In this document: in pieces, positions 28,891 to 38,702 of the stretch
Layout: each line of letters begins with the position of its first letter
How positions within the stretch are numbered: the stretch's first letter is position 1
DNA from: Marinobacterium mangrovicola
Lineage (GTDB): Bacteria > Pseudomonadota > Gammaproteobacteria > Pseudomonadales > Balneatricaceae
DNA: 64,000 nucleotides
Assembly: GCF_004339595.1 (NCBI RefSeq)
Contig: NZ_SMFU01000007.1
Span: 1,424,658 to 1,488,657 of the forward strand
Direction of reading: 5' to 3'
Notes under the pieces: generated by a model
Seen by the model: the letters and a program-made list of their open reading frames with translations, nothing else
Database searches by the model: none
Told to the model about the DNA's origin: nothing
Program-made: the position numbers and the translations under genes

Positions 28891-30279
28891 TCAGCCCTCT
28901 CGGTACCAGGTGGTACCTTCACGACTATCCTTGAGAATAATCCCCTGCTCTGCCAGTGAATCACGGATGCGATCAGCCTCAGCAAAATCCTTGTCTTTCT
29001 TCGCCTGCTTGCGGGCTTCGATGGCCGACTCGATCTCATCGACGGACAACTCACCCTCACGGGCTTCACCCTGAAGGAACGCCTGGGGAGATTGCTGCAA
29101 CAGCCCCAACACACCTCCGAGACGCTTGAGCAGCGCAGCCAAAGCTGCAGCCTGAGGCGCATTATCCCTGGTCGCCTTGTTCAACTCAGTCACGAGATCA
29201 AACAGGACCGCAAGGGCTCTGGGCGTACCAAAGTCATCATCCATCGCCTGCTGGAAACGCTCTTCGTAATCGCTTTCAAAGCCCTCTTCCGTGCCAACCG
29301 GCGCATCATTGAGCGCCTGGTAGAAGCGCTCCAGCGCCTGGCGCGCTTCGCGCAGACTATCTTCGGAGTAGTCGATATAGCTGCGGTAGTGAACCGAGGA
29401 GAGGAAGTAACGGACCACTTCCGGGTTATAACTTTCCAGCACATCACGAATGGTGAAGAAGTTGTTCAATGACTTGGACATCTTCTCCTGATTTACCCGC
29501 ACAGGTCCGGCATGCATCCAGTAATTCACATAGGTGCAGTCGTTGGCCGCTTCTGACTGGGCGATTTCATTCTCGTGGTGGGGGAACGGGAGATCAGGCC
29601 CCCCACCATGAATATCAAAGGTTTCACCCAGGCAGCATTTGGACATGGCTGAACATTCAATATGCCAGCCCGGACGACCCGGCCCCCAGGGAGATTCCCA
29701 GCTCACTTCACCCGGCTTGGCCGCCTTCCATAGCACGAAGTCCACCGGGCTTTCCTTGGAGTCACCCACTTCAATCCGGGCACCGGCCTTGAGCTCATCG
29801 ATCACCTTGTTGGTCAGGCGACCATAGGGCTCGAATTTCTCAACACGATAGTAAACGTCACCATTGGCCGCAGCATAGGCGTATCCCTTGTCTACCAGCG
29901 TCTGCACCAGGTCGATGATGTCAGAGATGTGCGCAGTAGCCCGCGGTTCCATATCCGGGCGCAACACCCCCAGGCGCCCTTCATCCTCATGCATAGCGGC
30001 GATCATACGTTCGGTCAGCGCATCGACCGCTTCGCCATTTTCGGCCGCACGCTTGATGATTTTGTCATCCACGTCGGTGATATTGCGCACATAGGTGACA
30101 TCCCAGCCACGGTAACGCAGATAGCGGGTGATCAGATCAAAGCAGACCATCACCCGCGCATGCCCTATGTGACAGTAGTCATAGACGGTCACACCACAGA
30201 CGTACATCCGGATTTTTCCCGGTTCCAGCGGAGTAAATGGGCCTTTGGAGTTCGTCAGTGTGTTATAGAGATGCAACAT
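28891..30279 (-). CDS. cysS: Cysteine--tRNA ligase
   Basis: 462 aa, class I. Zinc ligand Cys28 in [19 protein letters not shown] at 37-40, KMSKS near 266-270. The anticodon-binding C-terminal region is complete ([18 protein letters not shown]). On the minus strand it is followed by the tRNA operon. Pseudomonas has the same cysS/glnS/ppiB/lpxH neighbourhood. Confidence 0.98.
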   Translation of the reverse strand: MLHLYNTLTNSKGPFTPLEPGKIRMYVCGVTVYDYCHIGHARVMVCFDLITRYLRYRGWDVTYVRNITDVDDKIIKRAAENGEAVDALTERMIAAMHEDEGRLGVLRPDMEPRATAHISDIIDLVQTLVDKGYAYAAANGDVYYRVEKFEPYGRLTNKVIDELKAGARIEVGDSKESPVDFVLWKAAKPGEVSWESPWGPGRPGWHIECSAMSKCCLGETFDIHGGGPDLPFPHHENEIAQSEAANDCTYVNYWMHAGPVRVNQEKMSKSLNNFFTIRDVLESYNPEVVRYFLSSVHYRSYIDYSEDSLREARQALERFYQALNDAPVGTEEGFESDYEERFQQAMDDDFGTPRALAVLFDLVTELNKATRDNAPQAAALAALLKRLGGVLGLLQQSPQAFLQGEAREGELSVDEIESAIEARKQAKKDKDFAEADRIRDSLAEQGIILKDSREGTTWYREG

Positions 30280-30325
30280 GTAAACTCGCCAATCAGTTCA
30301 AATTCAGTTTTGGTATGATTCAGTT

Positions 30326-31219
30326 TTAGCGTGAGAGCGGCGCCAGCTGGATTCGACCCAGTCGCGCTTCGCCAAGAATGCTTTTTTCACGTGTCAGCAG
30401 CAGTTCATCGCCACGCCAGGCGATACCTTCCCACTGCCCTGCAGGCCAAAGAGTGTGATGCTGCGCTGCCGGCCAGTCAGGCCGACCGTTAACAACCGGA
30501 ACCCGCCATAAAAAAGTGTCGCTGGTAAAACGTCGCAGTGTGTAACCAAGCAGCGCCAACTCATGCCGCTCGGCACTGTAAGCCGCAGCGGTAATAAGCC
30601 CCTGAACAGGCCAGGTTTCACTACTGATCAGAGACTGATCCTCCTGATCAACACTCATTTTGTAGAGTCTGGTGGTGCCGGTCAGCCAACCCTTGGTAAA
30701 GAGCCAGAGCTCATCATCAACACGGGTGACCGCTTCACAGTCGTTGTCATGCTTGTGCAGACCCTTCACAGGGCCAGGATCAGCCAGGCTGAACTCTATA
30801 TAGTCTGATGCAACCGGCTCAGATGCTTTGATATTGAGCAGCTGTTGCCAACCAATCCGATAGAGCTGAAGCCATCGACGTTTGCCGGAGTTGTTGCCAC
30901 AGTCGGCGATATACAGATATCGCTCATCCTCCGCCATCGACTCCCAATCGATATTAACCGCATCGGCCACCCTTATTCGGTTAACCACCGCGCCTTGATA
31001 CTCGTCGAGCTCATAAAGCCAAGGGCCGTTACCACTGTCGTTGATGGTCCAGATACGCTTCTTTCGAAGCGCCAGCCCCGAGGTTTCCACCACCTTGCTA
31101 CTGAGAGACGTGACTGTCTCTATTTTCAGATAGCCCGCCTCGTTGACATCCGTAGACGACAACGAGGAGCAGCCCGCCAGAGAGAGCAATACCAACCCCA
31201 GCAGACCGCGCAGCATCAT
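30326..31219 (-). CDS. Predicted lipoprotein, beta-propeller-like
   Basis: 297 aa. The N-terminus is a lipoprotein signal: hydrophobic GLVLLSLAGC with lipobox LAGC and Cys17. The residue after Cys is Ser, so outer-membrane sorting is expected. The body has repeated strand-rich blades (IWTINDSGNGPWLYELD, YLYIADCGNNSGKRR, EGIAWRGDELLLTRE), suggesting a propeller fold. Function not recognised. It starts 1 nt after the glnS stop, so it is co-transcribed with glnS, an odd partner. Confidence 0.75.
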   Translation of the reverse strand: MMLRGLLGLVLLSLAGCSSLSSTDVNEAGYLKIETVTSLSSKVVETSGLALRKKRIWTINDSGNGPWLYELDEYQGAVVNRIRVADAVNIDWESMAEDERYLYIADCGNNSGKRRWLQLYRIGWQQLLNIKASEPVASDYIEFSLADPGPVKGLHKHDNDCEAVTRVDDELWLFTKGWLTGTTRLYKMSVDQEDQSLISSETWPVQGLITAAAYSAERHELALLGYTLRRFTSDTFLWRVPVVNGRPDWPAAQHHTLWPAGQWEGIAWRGDELLLTREKSILGEARLGRIQLAPLSR

Positions 31220-31220
31220 C

Positions 31221-32900
31221 TTACTTACTCTGCATCTTCGCCCAGGAATCTCTCAGACCGACGGTTCGGTTGAAGACCAGGGTCGTTTCACTGGAGTCCG
31301 GATCAACACAGAAGTAACCCTGACGCTCAAACTGGAAACGGCTTTCAACGGCAGACGTCTTCAGACCGATCTCCGCACGCGCGTGCGGATACACAACCAG
31401 AGACTCAGGGTTGATAAAGTCGTGGAAGTCACGCTCTTTATCGCCATCCGGATTCGGCTCGGTAAACAGCCGGTCGTAGGAACGGACTTCACAGGCAACG
31501 GAGTTCTCAGCCGACACCCAATGGATAACACCCTTGGGTTTGTAATCGGTCGGGTTGGCGCCCTTGGTGTCCGGGTCAAATGTGGCTTTAATTTCCACCA
31601 CTTCGCCACTCTCGTCCTTGATCACCTCTTCACAGCGGATCACATAAGCACCACGTAGACGTACCGCCTCACCCGGAGACAAACGTTTCCACTTACGCGG
31701 CGGCACTTCGGCAAAATCCTCGCGCTCGATCAGCAGATTGCGTGTGAACGGCACCTTGCGAAGCCCCATGGATTCATCCTTGGGGTGTGCCGGCAGCTCA
31801 AACCACTCCTCTTCGCCTTCCGGCATGTTGGTCACGGTCAGTTTGATCGGCTCGAGGACACACATCGCTCGCGGCGCATTAGCATCCAAATCCTCACGCA
31901 CCGCTGCTTCAAGCATCCCCATATCGACCACACCGTTAGAACGGGTCACACCGATCATGTCGCAGAAATTACGGATCGATGCGGGTGTATACCCGCGACG
32001 ACGCAGACCTGAGATGGTCGGCATACGGGGATCGTTCCAGCCATTTACCTTGGCCTCATCCACCAAAAGCTTGAGCTTGCGCTTACTGGTAACGGTGTAG
32101 TTCAGGTTGAGGCGGGCGAACTCATACTGACGCGGCTCGACCGGCACCGGCAGGTTGGCGACGAACCATTCATACAGCGGACGATGATCTTCAAACTCCA
32201 GCGTACAGATGGAGTGAGTCACCCCCTCAAGCGCATCGGACTGGCCGTGCGTGAAGTCGTATGACGGATAGATGCACCATTTATCGCCACTCTGGTGATG
32301 GTGGGCCTTGCGGATACGGTAGATTACGGGGTCACGCATATTGATGTTCGGTGACGCCATATCGATCTTGGCACGGAGCACACACTCGCCTTCATCGAAG
32401 GCACCCTGGCGCATCTTTTCGAACAGCTCTAGATTTTCTTCAACGCTGCGGCTGCGGTAGGGGCTTGGCTTACCCGGCTCGGTCAACGTGCCACGGTACT
32501 CGCGCATTTCATGGGCGCTGAGGCTATCCACGTAAGCCTTGCCCTCGCGGATCAGGTGAAGCGCCCACTCGAACAGAGTGTCGAAATAATCGGAGCTGTA
32601 ACGGATATCGCCAGCCCACTCAAAACCCAGCCAACGCACGTCAGCGATGATAGAGTCGATGTATTCCTGACTCTCTTTTTCCGGGTTTGTGTCATCAAAA
32701 CGCAGGTTGCACTCACCGCCGTATTTCAGTGCAGTACCGAAGTTGAGGCAGATCGACTTCGCATGCCCGATGTGCAGGTAGCCATTGGGCTCTGGCGGGA
32801 AACGGGTGACGACTTTGCCATCATTGGCCCCGTTTTTCAGATCTTCCTCGATAATCTGATGGATAAAATTGGTCGGCTTGGTGCTTTCGTTTTTGGTCAT
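31221..32900 (-). CDS. glnS: Glutamine--tRNA ligase
   Basis: 559 aa from the ATG at 32900 ([12 protein letters not shown]); upstream in-frame codons are not conserved. Class I, HIGH at 43-46 ([11 protein letters not shown]), VTSKRKL replacing the KMSKS loop (VMSKR in E. coli). The C-terminal anticodon-binding beta-barrels are complete. Its stop is 1 nt before the lipoprotein start. Confidence 0.98.
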   Translation of the reverse strand: MTKNESTKPTNFIHQIIEEDLKNGANDGKVVTRFPPEPNGYLHIGHAKSICLNFGTALKYGGECNLRFDDTNPEKESQEYIDSIIADVRWLGFEWAGDIRYSSDYFDTLFEWALHLIREGKAYVDSLSAHEMREYRGTLTEPGKPSPYRSRSVEENLELFEKMRQGAFDEGECVLRAKIDMASPNINMRDPVIYRIRKAHHHQSGDKWCIYPSYDFTHGQSDALEGVTHSICTLEFEDHRPLYEWFVANLPVPVEPRQYEFARLNLNYTVTSKRKLKLLVDEAKVNGWNDPRMPTISGLRRRGYTPASIRNFCDMIGVTRSNGVVDMGMLEAAVREDLDANAPRAMCVLEPIKLTVTNMPEGEEEWFELPAHPKDESMGLRKVPFTRNLLIEREDFAEVPPRKWKRLSPGEAVRLRGAYVIRCEEVIKDESGEVVEIKATFDPDTKGANPTDYKPKGVIHWVSAENSVACEVRSYDRLFTEPNPDGDKERDFHDFINPESLVVYPHARAEIGLKTSAVESRFQFERQGYFCVDPDSSETTLVFNRTVGLRDSWAKMQSK

Positions 32901-33248
32901 ATCCGCGTCTTGTCGAAACTGAATTGACGCAGCCGCTGGACGCCGTCCGGGCGACTGGAACCTGAGCGCGACATTATAACCGGAGATCGAATCGCAAAGC
33001 ACTGCGAATACAGCCGACAAGGCTATCTGTTCACCAACTCATCTGCCATTCACCCCCAAGAATCTCCTTGTATGCACCTCGAACAGAACACCGGCAGCAA
33101 AGCGACCCCCTACTCCACACAACCTGCCCCAAAGTGGGAACCAGCCTTACAGCAAACCGACCTTCTCCAATTTGATGCACTCAATTGCGACTTGCGTATA
33201 ATGGCGGGACACTAATAAGTATGAATTGCCAACACAGAGACCAGTACA
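32901..33248. promoter_or_regulatory. Divergent glnS/ppiB promoter region
   Basis: 348 bp with no gene seen. A perfect TATAAT (33197-33202) with TTGATG 19 bp upstream (33172-33177) lies 46 bp before the ppiB ATG. No convincing glnS promoter was found. Confidence 0.5.
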
Positions 33249-33755
33249 ATGATCACCCTGCAGACCAATTTTGGCGACATCACGCTTGAACTGAACCACG
33301 AGAAAGCCCCAAAAACCGCAGCCAACTTCGAACAGTATGTTCGCGAAGGCTTCTACGATGGCGTGATTTTCCACCGTGTAATCGATGGATTCATGATCCA
33401 GGGCGGTGGTTTCGAGCCGGGCATGAGCAACAAGAAGACCCGCGAGTCGATTGAGAACGAAGCCGATAACGGTCTGTCCAACAAGGCAGGCACTATCGCC
33501 ATGGCACGCACCATGGACCCGCACTCTGCATCGGCACAGTTCTTCATCAACGTCTCCGACAACATTTTCCTGGATCACACCGCGAAAACCACAGAAGGCT
33601 GGGGCTACGCGGTATTTGGCGAAGTTGTGGACGGTATGGATGTGGTAAACCGTATCAAGAGCGTACGCACCACCATGCGTGCCGGCCATCAGGACGTACC
33701 TGCAGAAGACGTCATTATCGAGCGCGCCACCATCAGCGAAAAAGCCGACGCCTGA
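33249..33755 (+). CDS. ppiB: Peptidyl-prolyl cis-trans isomerase B (cyclophilin)
   Basis: 168 aa, cytoplasmic (no signal peptide). Cyclophilin core: catalytic Arg in [34 protein letters not shown], and [15 protein letters not shown]. lpxH follows after 2 nt, the conserved ppiB-lpxH pair. Confidence 0.97.
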   Translation: MITLQTNFGDITLELNHEKAPKTAANFEQYVREGFYDGVIFHRVIDGFMIQGGGFEPGMSNKKTRESIENEADNGLSNKAGTIAMARTMDPHSASAQFFINVSDNIFLDHTAKTTEGWGYAVFGEVVDGMDVVNRIKSVRTTMRAGHQDVPAEDVIIERATISEKADA

Positions 33756-33757
33756 GC

Positions 33758-34489
33758 ATGAAACGCTATTTCATTGCAGACCTTCATCTGCAACCTGAAC
33801 GCCCGGAGATTACCCGGGCGTTTCTCTATTTCCTAGACGAGATTATCCAGCCTGGAGACAGCCTTTACCTGCTGGGCGATATTTTCGAATACTGGATTGG
33901 AGATGACGCCCCTCTAGAGGGCATGGAGCCCGCCCTCGACAAGCTCCAGCAACTCAGCGCAGGTGGGTCAGAAATCTTCTTTCAGCATGGCAACCGGGAT
34001 TTCCTGGTCGGTGAGACATTTGCTCAACAGATCGGCGCAAGCCTGCTGCCCGAAGCTCTGGTGGTGCAATTAAATGCCGGCCCCGCGCTACTGATGCACG
34101 GCGACCAACTGTGTACTGACGATGAGCCCTATCAGCAATTCCGCGCCCAGGTTCGTGACACTGCCTGGCAGCAGCAATTCCTTTCCCAGCCTGTTACGCA
34201 ACGACGAGCGATCGCCGAACAGATGCGAGCGCAAAGCAAGGCGCAGGGCGCGATGAAAGCGGATTCGATTATGGATGTGAACCCCGACGAAGTGCGCCAG
34301 CAGATGCGCCAACACGGGGTCCAAGTACTGATCCATGGGCACACACACCGTCCCGCCACACACTCAGATCAGATTGCACCGGGAACAGGTAAGCGTTTTG
34401 TACTCGGCGACTGGAACCACCGCGGCTGGTACTTGGTTGAGAAGGATGCCGACACCAGCCTGGAGCTGGTCCAGTTCACGCCGGAATAA
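33758..34489 (+). CDS. lpxH: UDP-2,3-diacylglucosamine hydrolase
   Basis: 243 aa. Cleaves UDP-diacylglucosamine to lipid X in lipid A synthesis, at the inner-membrane surface. Calcineurin-like metal sites: D8-L-H10, GDIFEYWIGDD (Asp41), HGNRDF, LMHGDQ and LIHGHTHRP. Coupled to ppiB; convergent with miaE. Confidence 0.97.
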   Translation: MKRYFIADLHLQPERPEITRAFLYFLDEIIQPGDSLYLLGDIFEYWIGDDAPLEGMEPALDKLQQLSAGGSEIFFQHGNRDFLVGETFAQQIGASLLPEALVVQLNAGPALLMHGDQLCTDDEPYQQFRAQVRDTAWQQQFLSQPVTQRRAIAEQMRAQSKAQGAMKADSIMDVNPDEVRQQMRQHGVQVLIHGHTHRPATHSDQIAPGTGKRFVLGDWNHRGWYLVEKDADTSLELVQFTPE

Positions 34490-34535
34490 GCAGAACCCTC
34501 CGGCACGAACTAACAACCCGGCTCAAAACCCCGAA

Positions 34536-35162
34536 TCAAGCGGCCTGCTGGGCATCCGGCACGCCGCTATGAAAGCGAAAGTCCGGATCCGGGGCCTGAA
34601 TAAGCCTCGCTTCCAGCTCGCGAAACTCCTGCACCCTCTCTTCAATTGACTCGCCAGCATAGGCCTCGGCCAGACCAAGATAATCCTGATAGTGGCGCCC
34701 CTCAGATTTCAGCAATGAGCGGTAAAACTTTGACAGCTCGTCATCAAGGTAAGGTGCCAATGCGGCAAAGCGCTCACAGGAACGCGCCTCAATAAAAGCG
34801 CCGATAATCAGCAGATCAACAAGACGTCCCGGCTCGCTTGTTCTCACCTTCTCGCGCAGTCCTCCAGCATAACGCGCCGGCGACATATGCCCGTACTCGA
34901 TCCCGCGTGAATCCATCAACGACAGACACTGCTCGAAATGGATCAACTCCTCCCGCGCCAGCCGTGACATTTTATTTAGCAGATCGCTGCGATCCACATA
35001 ACGAAACATCAAATTCATTGCGGTCGAGGCTGCTTTTTTTTCGCAGTGGGCGTGATCTATCAATAGTACGGGCAGAGATTCCGGCTTGGCCGCAACCTCA
35101 ATCCAGGCCTGGGGCGTTGAGCATCCCAAAAATGCCTGAATCTCTTCAAGTGCATCGGTCAT
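34536..35162 (-). CDS. miaE: tRNA-(ms2io6A)-hydroxylase
   Basis: 208 aa. Diiron enzyme that hydroxylates the isopentenyl chain of ms2i6A37 in tRNA; needs O2. Ferritin-like helices carry metal ligands in DHAHCEKKAAS, REELIHFEQ, FIEARSCERF and KSEGRHYQDY. Found mainly in gammaproteobacteria with a respiratory life style. Confidence 0.93.
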   Translation of the reverse strand: MTDALEEIQAFLGCSTPQAWIEVAAKPESLPVLLIDHAHCEKKAASTAMNLMFRYVDRSDLLNKMSRLAREELIHFEQCLSLMDSRGIEYGHMSPARYAGGLREKVRTSEPGRLVDLLIIGAFIEARSCERFAALAPYLDDELSKFYRSLLKSEGRHYQDYLGLAEAYAGESIEERVQEFRELEARLIQAPDPDFRFHSGVPDAQQAA

Positions 35163-35194
35163 GAGGAATAGTTTTTAAAGCTGGGAATGGAATT

Positions 35195-35229
35195 AGGGGC
35201 GGCGAGTATAACCCAAAGCTGCCGCCCCT
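35195..35229 (-). terminator. Hairpin at the end of the PAS/Roadblock operon
   Basis: AGGGGCGGC (35195-35203) pairs perfectly with GCCGCCCCT (35221-35229). The T-run on the minus strand is weak. Position fits operon termination before miaE. Confidence 0.6.
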
Positions 35230-35243
35230 GACTCTATTAGAAG

Positions 35244-35990
35244 TTAAATCGTGAGAGTGTCGATCAGATCAATCATGAACTCGGTCTGCTCCATGGTCAT
35301 CGGCTCAAATTCCTTGATGCCCATGCTCTCAAGCACACCTACGCCCTTTTCATCGTTATGCATCTGCGTGACCAGACCTTTCAGCTCAGCCATACGATCC
35401 TGCATTTGCGGACCCACCAGCAGCGCGTGGTGGACCACGCTGATCTGACTGCTAACAAGCACCCGCATCTGGTTCTTGATAAGGTCAGAGAGCTCATCAA
35501 ACCCCTGCTTCAAGAAGAACCCAACATCGGCCTCGCCCCGCAACAGGGCTTTTGCGACCAGAATGTAGGTATCGTAATCTTTTTGCGAAATGTTCGATGC
35601 ATCAAGATCCGCCGGCTCCAGCATAATCATACCGATGGTATGCACATCCGGATCATCGGTTGTCGCCAGCCGCACACCCGCCTGCAGATCTTCAACCGCC
35701 TCAGCACTACTCTGAGCCGGCACAACGATCACCGCCTCATCTTTTCTGCCGGCCGGCCGAGCCACCGCCTTGAACCCCATCTCGCGCACCAGCATCGAGG
35801 CATCGTAGGGATTGGCATAGATCAGATCGACCTGACCCGCCTTGATCGCTTCTCGCTGTGCATCAAAGCTATCATAGAGTTCAAGATGTATATCTGTGCC
35901 CAGGTTCCGCTGCAGCCAGGTATTGAAGTAAAACCAGCCCGACATATGGTCCGGCGCAAAATCCGGACTAACGGTAAAATTTAACGGCAT
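35244..35990 (-). CDS. PhnD-like periplasmic-binding-fold protein without signal peptide
   Basis: 248 aa. Resembles PhnD/substrate-binding proteins of phosphonate ABC transporters: NFTVSPDFAPDHM at the start, GQVDLIYANPYDASMLV, and GEADVGFF. There is no signal peptide, lipobox or adjacent ABC permease, so it is predicted cytoplasmic. A ligand sensor feeding the PAS/Roadblock proteins is a reasonable idea but unproven. It is the last gene of the six-gene operon, 10 bp after the PAS gene. Confidence 0.8.
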   Translation of the reverse strand: MPLNFTVSPDFAPDHMSGWFYFNTWLQRNLGTDIHLELYDSFDAQREAIKAGQVDLIYANPYDASMLVREMGFKAVARPAGRKDEAVIVVPAQSSAEAVEDLQAGVRLATTDDPDVHTIGMIMLEPADLDASNISQKDYDTYILVAKALLRGEADVGFFLKQGFDELSDLIKNQMRVLVSSQISVVHHALLVGPQMQDRMAELKGLVTQMHNDEKGVGVLESMGIKEFEPMTMEQTEFMIDLIDTLTI

Positions 35991-36000
35991 TCCCTGCTCC

Positions 36001-36462
36001 TTACTGCAACGTCTCGTACAGTGCCTCGCTTTCGCGAATCTTGCTGCGGGAAGGCTTGCGGCGTACCGAGGTATAACCCACCAGCTTGCCTTGGCGAATA
36101 TTGGGAATCACTGTCGCTTTAACCCAATAATATTTTCCGTCTTTGCGCAGGTTCTTTACATACCCCTGCCACTTTTCGCCATTCTCAACGGTATCCCAGA
36201 GCCCCTTGAATGCCACTGCAGGCATGTCAGGATGACGCAGGATATTGTGATTTGCCCCAACCAATTCCTCACGCGTGTACGCCGACATATCGACGAACGC
36301 CTGGTTAACATGGGTGATAATACCCTGAGGATCCGTGCGTGAGACGATCAGTTTACCGTCGGGATATGGCACTTCCTCGTCGACGATTTTGGCAACCCTT
36401 TCGGCGCCGCCATAATATTTGATCAGTACTTCATTGACTGATCCAGTATCCTTTTCTGACAT
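36001..36462 (-). CDS. Single-domain PAS protein, Aer type
   Basis: 153 aa from the ATG at 36462, preceded by GAGGAG. Contains one PAS domain of the aerotaxis-receptor class: IITHVNQAFVDMSAYTREELVGANHNILRHPDMP, then KGLWDTVENGEKWQGYVKNLRKDGKYYWVKA and GYTSVRRKPSR. Aer-type PAS domains bind FAD and sense redox state. Here there is no HAMP or methyl-accepting domain, so output must go through a partner, probably an operon neighbour. Confidence 0.88.
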   Translation of the reverse strand: MSEKDTGSVNEVLIKYYGGAERVAKIVDEEVPYPDGKLIVSRTDPQGIITHVNQAFVDMSAYTREELVGANHNILRHPDMPAVAFKGLWDTVENGEKWQGYVKNLRKDGKYYWVKATVIPNIRQGKLVGYTSVRRKPSRSKIRESEALYETLQ

Positions 36463-36496
36463 AGAGCCACTCCTCAAACAGCCAACCCACGCGTTT

Positions 36497-36521
36497 CGGC
36501 ACCGCCAAACAGGCGATGCCG
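36497..36521 (-). repeat. Intra-operon hairpin between the Roadblock and PAS genes
   Basis: CGGCACCGCC and GGCGATGCCG (one G-T pair) around a 5-nt loop in a 71-bp gap. It could stabilise or partly terminate the transcript and so set the dose of the PAS and PhnD-like proteins. Confidence 0.5.
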
Positions 36522-36533
36522 ATCCACAGCCGC

Positions 36534-36896
36534 TTAGAGCACCTTGCCGATGGCCTCAGCTGCACGTTTAACGTCCAGGAAGATCAGACCAAGGCGAGCA
36601 TTAGGCTTGGCTACAACAGTCAATACTGACTCAGAGTTTGCGTGAGTCATCAGAATGTAGCCGTCGGCCCCTTTTACAAGAACCTGCTCCAGGTCGCCAC
36701 GGGCAAGCTCACGGGCTGTGCGCTCGCCGAGGGACAGTATCGCAGCACTCATGGCACCAACGCGGTCTTCATCCATACCCGCCGGTAACAGCGAGTCGAT
36801 AACAAGGCCGTCAGTCGAAATCACGGCACAGGCCTCGATCTCGGTTGAAGTGCCGTTCAGGTCACGCAAGATTGAACTCAATACTTCCGCGCGCAT
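36534..36896 (-). CDS. Roadblock/LC7-domain protein
   Basis: 120 aa, a single Roadblock/LC7 domain: IEACAVISTDGLVIDSLLPAGMDEDRVGAMSAAILSLGERTAREL followed by QVLVKGADGYILMTHANSESVLTVVAK. Bacterial members (MglB type) dimerise and often regulate small Ras-like GTPases or sit in signalling platforms. No GTPase gene is in this operon. Good AAGGAG before the ATG. Confidence 0.9.
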   Translation of the reverse strand: MRAEVLSSILRDLNGTSTEIEACAVISTDGLVIDSLLPAGMDEDRVGAMSAAILSLGERTARELARGDLEQVLVKGADGYILMTHANSESVLTVVAKPNARLGLIFLDVKRAAEAIGKVL

Positions 36897-36923
36897 GAAA
36901 ATCTCCTTATTCCACTGCAGGTC

Positions 36924-37574
36924 TTAGTGATCCAGGTAGCGCCGGATCAGAACTGATGTTAGGTCAACAAAGGACTGCCGGTTCAGATACGGCATCCCCT
37001 CAATGATCAATAGAAATTTTTCCCGGCCAATGGTGAGAACCCAAAAACCGAGATCGCTCTGCCCCACCGCGTTTACCAACGCCCAGGAACAGCCCAGCAG
37101 CCCAAGCTGGTTTGTGATCAGTGACTCATGACGCTCGTAGAGCATGATGACGTCAGCTGCAAGACCGGCAACGGCTTCCTCTTCCTCCCGCTCAAACCCC
37201 TTTTGAGCAAGCGCGAATCCCTGCTCATCAGCGAGCAAGACCTTACCTTCACCCAACGGACTGATGAGATCGGGCAGAATATCCTGCAAAGACCCACTGA
37301 CAATTTCCAGCGGATCACTGACAAGCTCCAGGAAGTTACGGCCACTCATCGTCGTCAGAAGCTTATCTGCTTCTTCATTATTCAACCCAGTCAGCTTTCC
37401 GAGCAGTGCCGGTATATAAGGCACCGCCGTATCGGAACTAAGCAGCTGGAGCAGCAAAGCCCTCATATCATCGGGTTCAGCACTAAAGGTGGCGTAATAC
37501 GCACCGGCCGGCAGAACCTGAAAGTAAAGCGTCTCATCGCCTTCTTCGATAGGCCTATTGGATTGAGCGCTCAT
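36924..37574 (-). CDS. Two-part protein with Roadblock-like C-terminus
   Basis: 216 aa, no named family recognised. Residues ~1-100 are mixed (FQVLPAGAYYATFSAEPDDMRALLLQLL, then a helical LLGKLTGLNNEEADKLL). Residues ~105-216 read like a divergent Roadblock/LC7 fold: GKVLLADEQGFALAQKGFEREEEEAVAGLAADVI, then GFWVLTIGREKFLLIIEG. It would be the second LC7-type protein of the operon and could heterodimerise with the first. AAGGAG precedes the ATG. Confidence 0.7.
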   Translation of the reverse strand: MSAQSNRPIEEGDETLYFQVLPAGAYYATFSAEPDDMRALLLQLLSSDTAVPYIPALLGKLTGLNNEEADKLLTTMSGRNFLELVSDPLEIVSGSLQDILPDLISPLGEGKVLLADEQGFALAQKGFEREEEEAVAGLAADVIMLYERHESLITNQLGLLGCSWALVNAVGQSDLGFWVLTIGREKFLLIIEGMPYLNRQSFVDLTSVLIRRYLDH

Positions 37575-37586
37575 GCGTGAATCTCC

Positions 37587-38702
37587 TTATTGACGCTCGA
37601 ACAGACCGGCCGCATCAGCTGCGACCATGAATGAAAACACATATCGCTGCGGTATCTTGAGCGAATAAGCAATTGCCGTAGCACTCTGTTTTTCCGAATA
37701 CCAGGCCCGCGCGATCCGTTCTGCGTGAGGCGTTAACAAAAAACGTGACAGATCGGGCATCTCCTTGAGAATCAACGGAGCGGCCGGATCAAGATAATCT
37801 GGAACTCGACCCGCTGCAGTAAACAGCGCCAGCACCCAGAGCAGCTCATCCCGCATCGCGGTTGGGCGATTAGGCGATTGCTCTGTCAGCTCTTCACAAC
37901 CCAGCTCTCCAGGCCCAAAACGACTATTCGCCATCTGAATAAGCAGATCCGGGTCCAGGTCATAGCTGAACAGATCAAGTTCGGGGAAGTAGATCAGCTC
38001 ACCGGGAATGCCGGTCACCTGCACGGGCACGCCATTATCACGACCACGTGCAACAACCTGGTTGATCTGATCAAGAAAACGCCCCTGAGCCGCTGCAGAG
38101 AAGGACAACCGCCTACGGTCAGAAGGATTGGAAAGATCAAGGTCGGGCAAAGTGCCACAGGCACTGCGCACGAGCGACTGCCACTCCGCATCGCTCCAGC
38201 GCAGAATAAGATTCTCTTTGCGACCGTCACGACCAACATCCTGGTCAGCGGTGCGCGGTTTCGCTTTTTTCGGCGCCACTCCGGAGGCTGCTATCAGAGC
38301 TTTTAACTCCTCCGGCGTCATTTTCAACAACGACTGCGTGTCCGCCTCGCCAGCACCAGATAAACCACTACTGGCCGACGCACTGGATTGCACCTCCCTG
38401 ATAACCTCTCGCAACACCTTTTTCAGGCCCGCCAGGGTCATGGGACGCTTTAACGTATGCATACCGCCAGACACGGTCTGATCATCGACTACAGCAACAA
38501 CCGGGCAATCCGCTCGCCCAGTGTACCAGCGCAGAAAACGTTTCTTGTCATCTGCAGAAGCCAGGTTTACCAACAGCGCATCTGCTTTTACAGGATCCGT
38601 TTCAACGAAACCTGGATTTTCAGAACTGTTGAGAAAAACTTCCAGCTGGTTCCTTTCTCGATCATCAAAACCGATCAGCCCAATAGAACCGGTTTTACTC
38701 AT
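37587..38702 (-). CDS. Protein with receiver-like N-terminus, function unknown
   Basis: 371 aa. Residues 1-115 look like a response-regulator receiver fold (SIGLIGFDD start, PVVAVVDDQ, LKRPMTLAGLKKVLREV), but the canonical phospho-acceptor Asp is not obvious; the segment VKADALLVNLAS stands in its place. A Ser/Ala-rich linker (107-150) leads to a C-terminal part (~165-371) with a helical end. That end (AYSLKIPQRYVFSFMVAADAAGLFE) suggests a winged-helix-like module. Its ATG overlaps the upstream stop (ATGA). Confidence 0.65.
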   Translation of the reverse strand: MSKTGSIGLIGFDDRERNQLEVFLNSSENPGFVETDPVKADALLVNLASADDKKRFLRWYTGRADCPVVAVVDDQTVSGGMHTLKRPMTLAGLKKVLREVIREVQSSASASSGLSGAGEADTQSLLKMTPEELKALIAASGVAPKKAKPRTADQDVGRDGRKENLILRWSDAEWQSLVRSACGTLPDLDLSNPSDRRRLSFSAAAQGRFLDQINQVVARGRDNGVPVQVTGIPGELIYFPELDLFSYDLDPDLLIQMANSRFGPGELGCEELTEQSPNRPTAMRDELLWVLALFTAAGRVPDYLDPAAPLILKEMPDLSRFLLTPHAERIARAWYSEKQSATAIAYSLKIPQRYVFSFMVAADAAGLFERQ

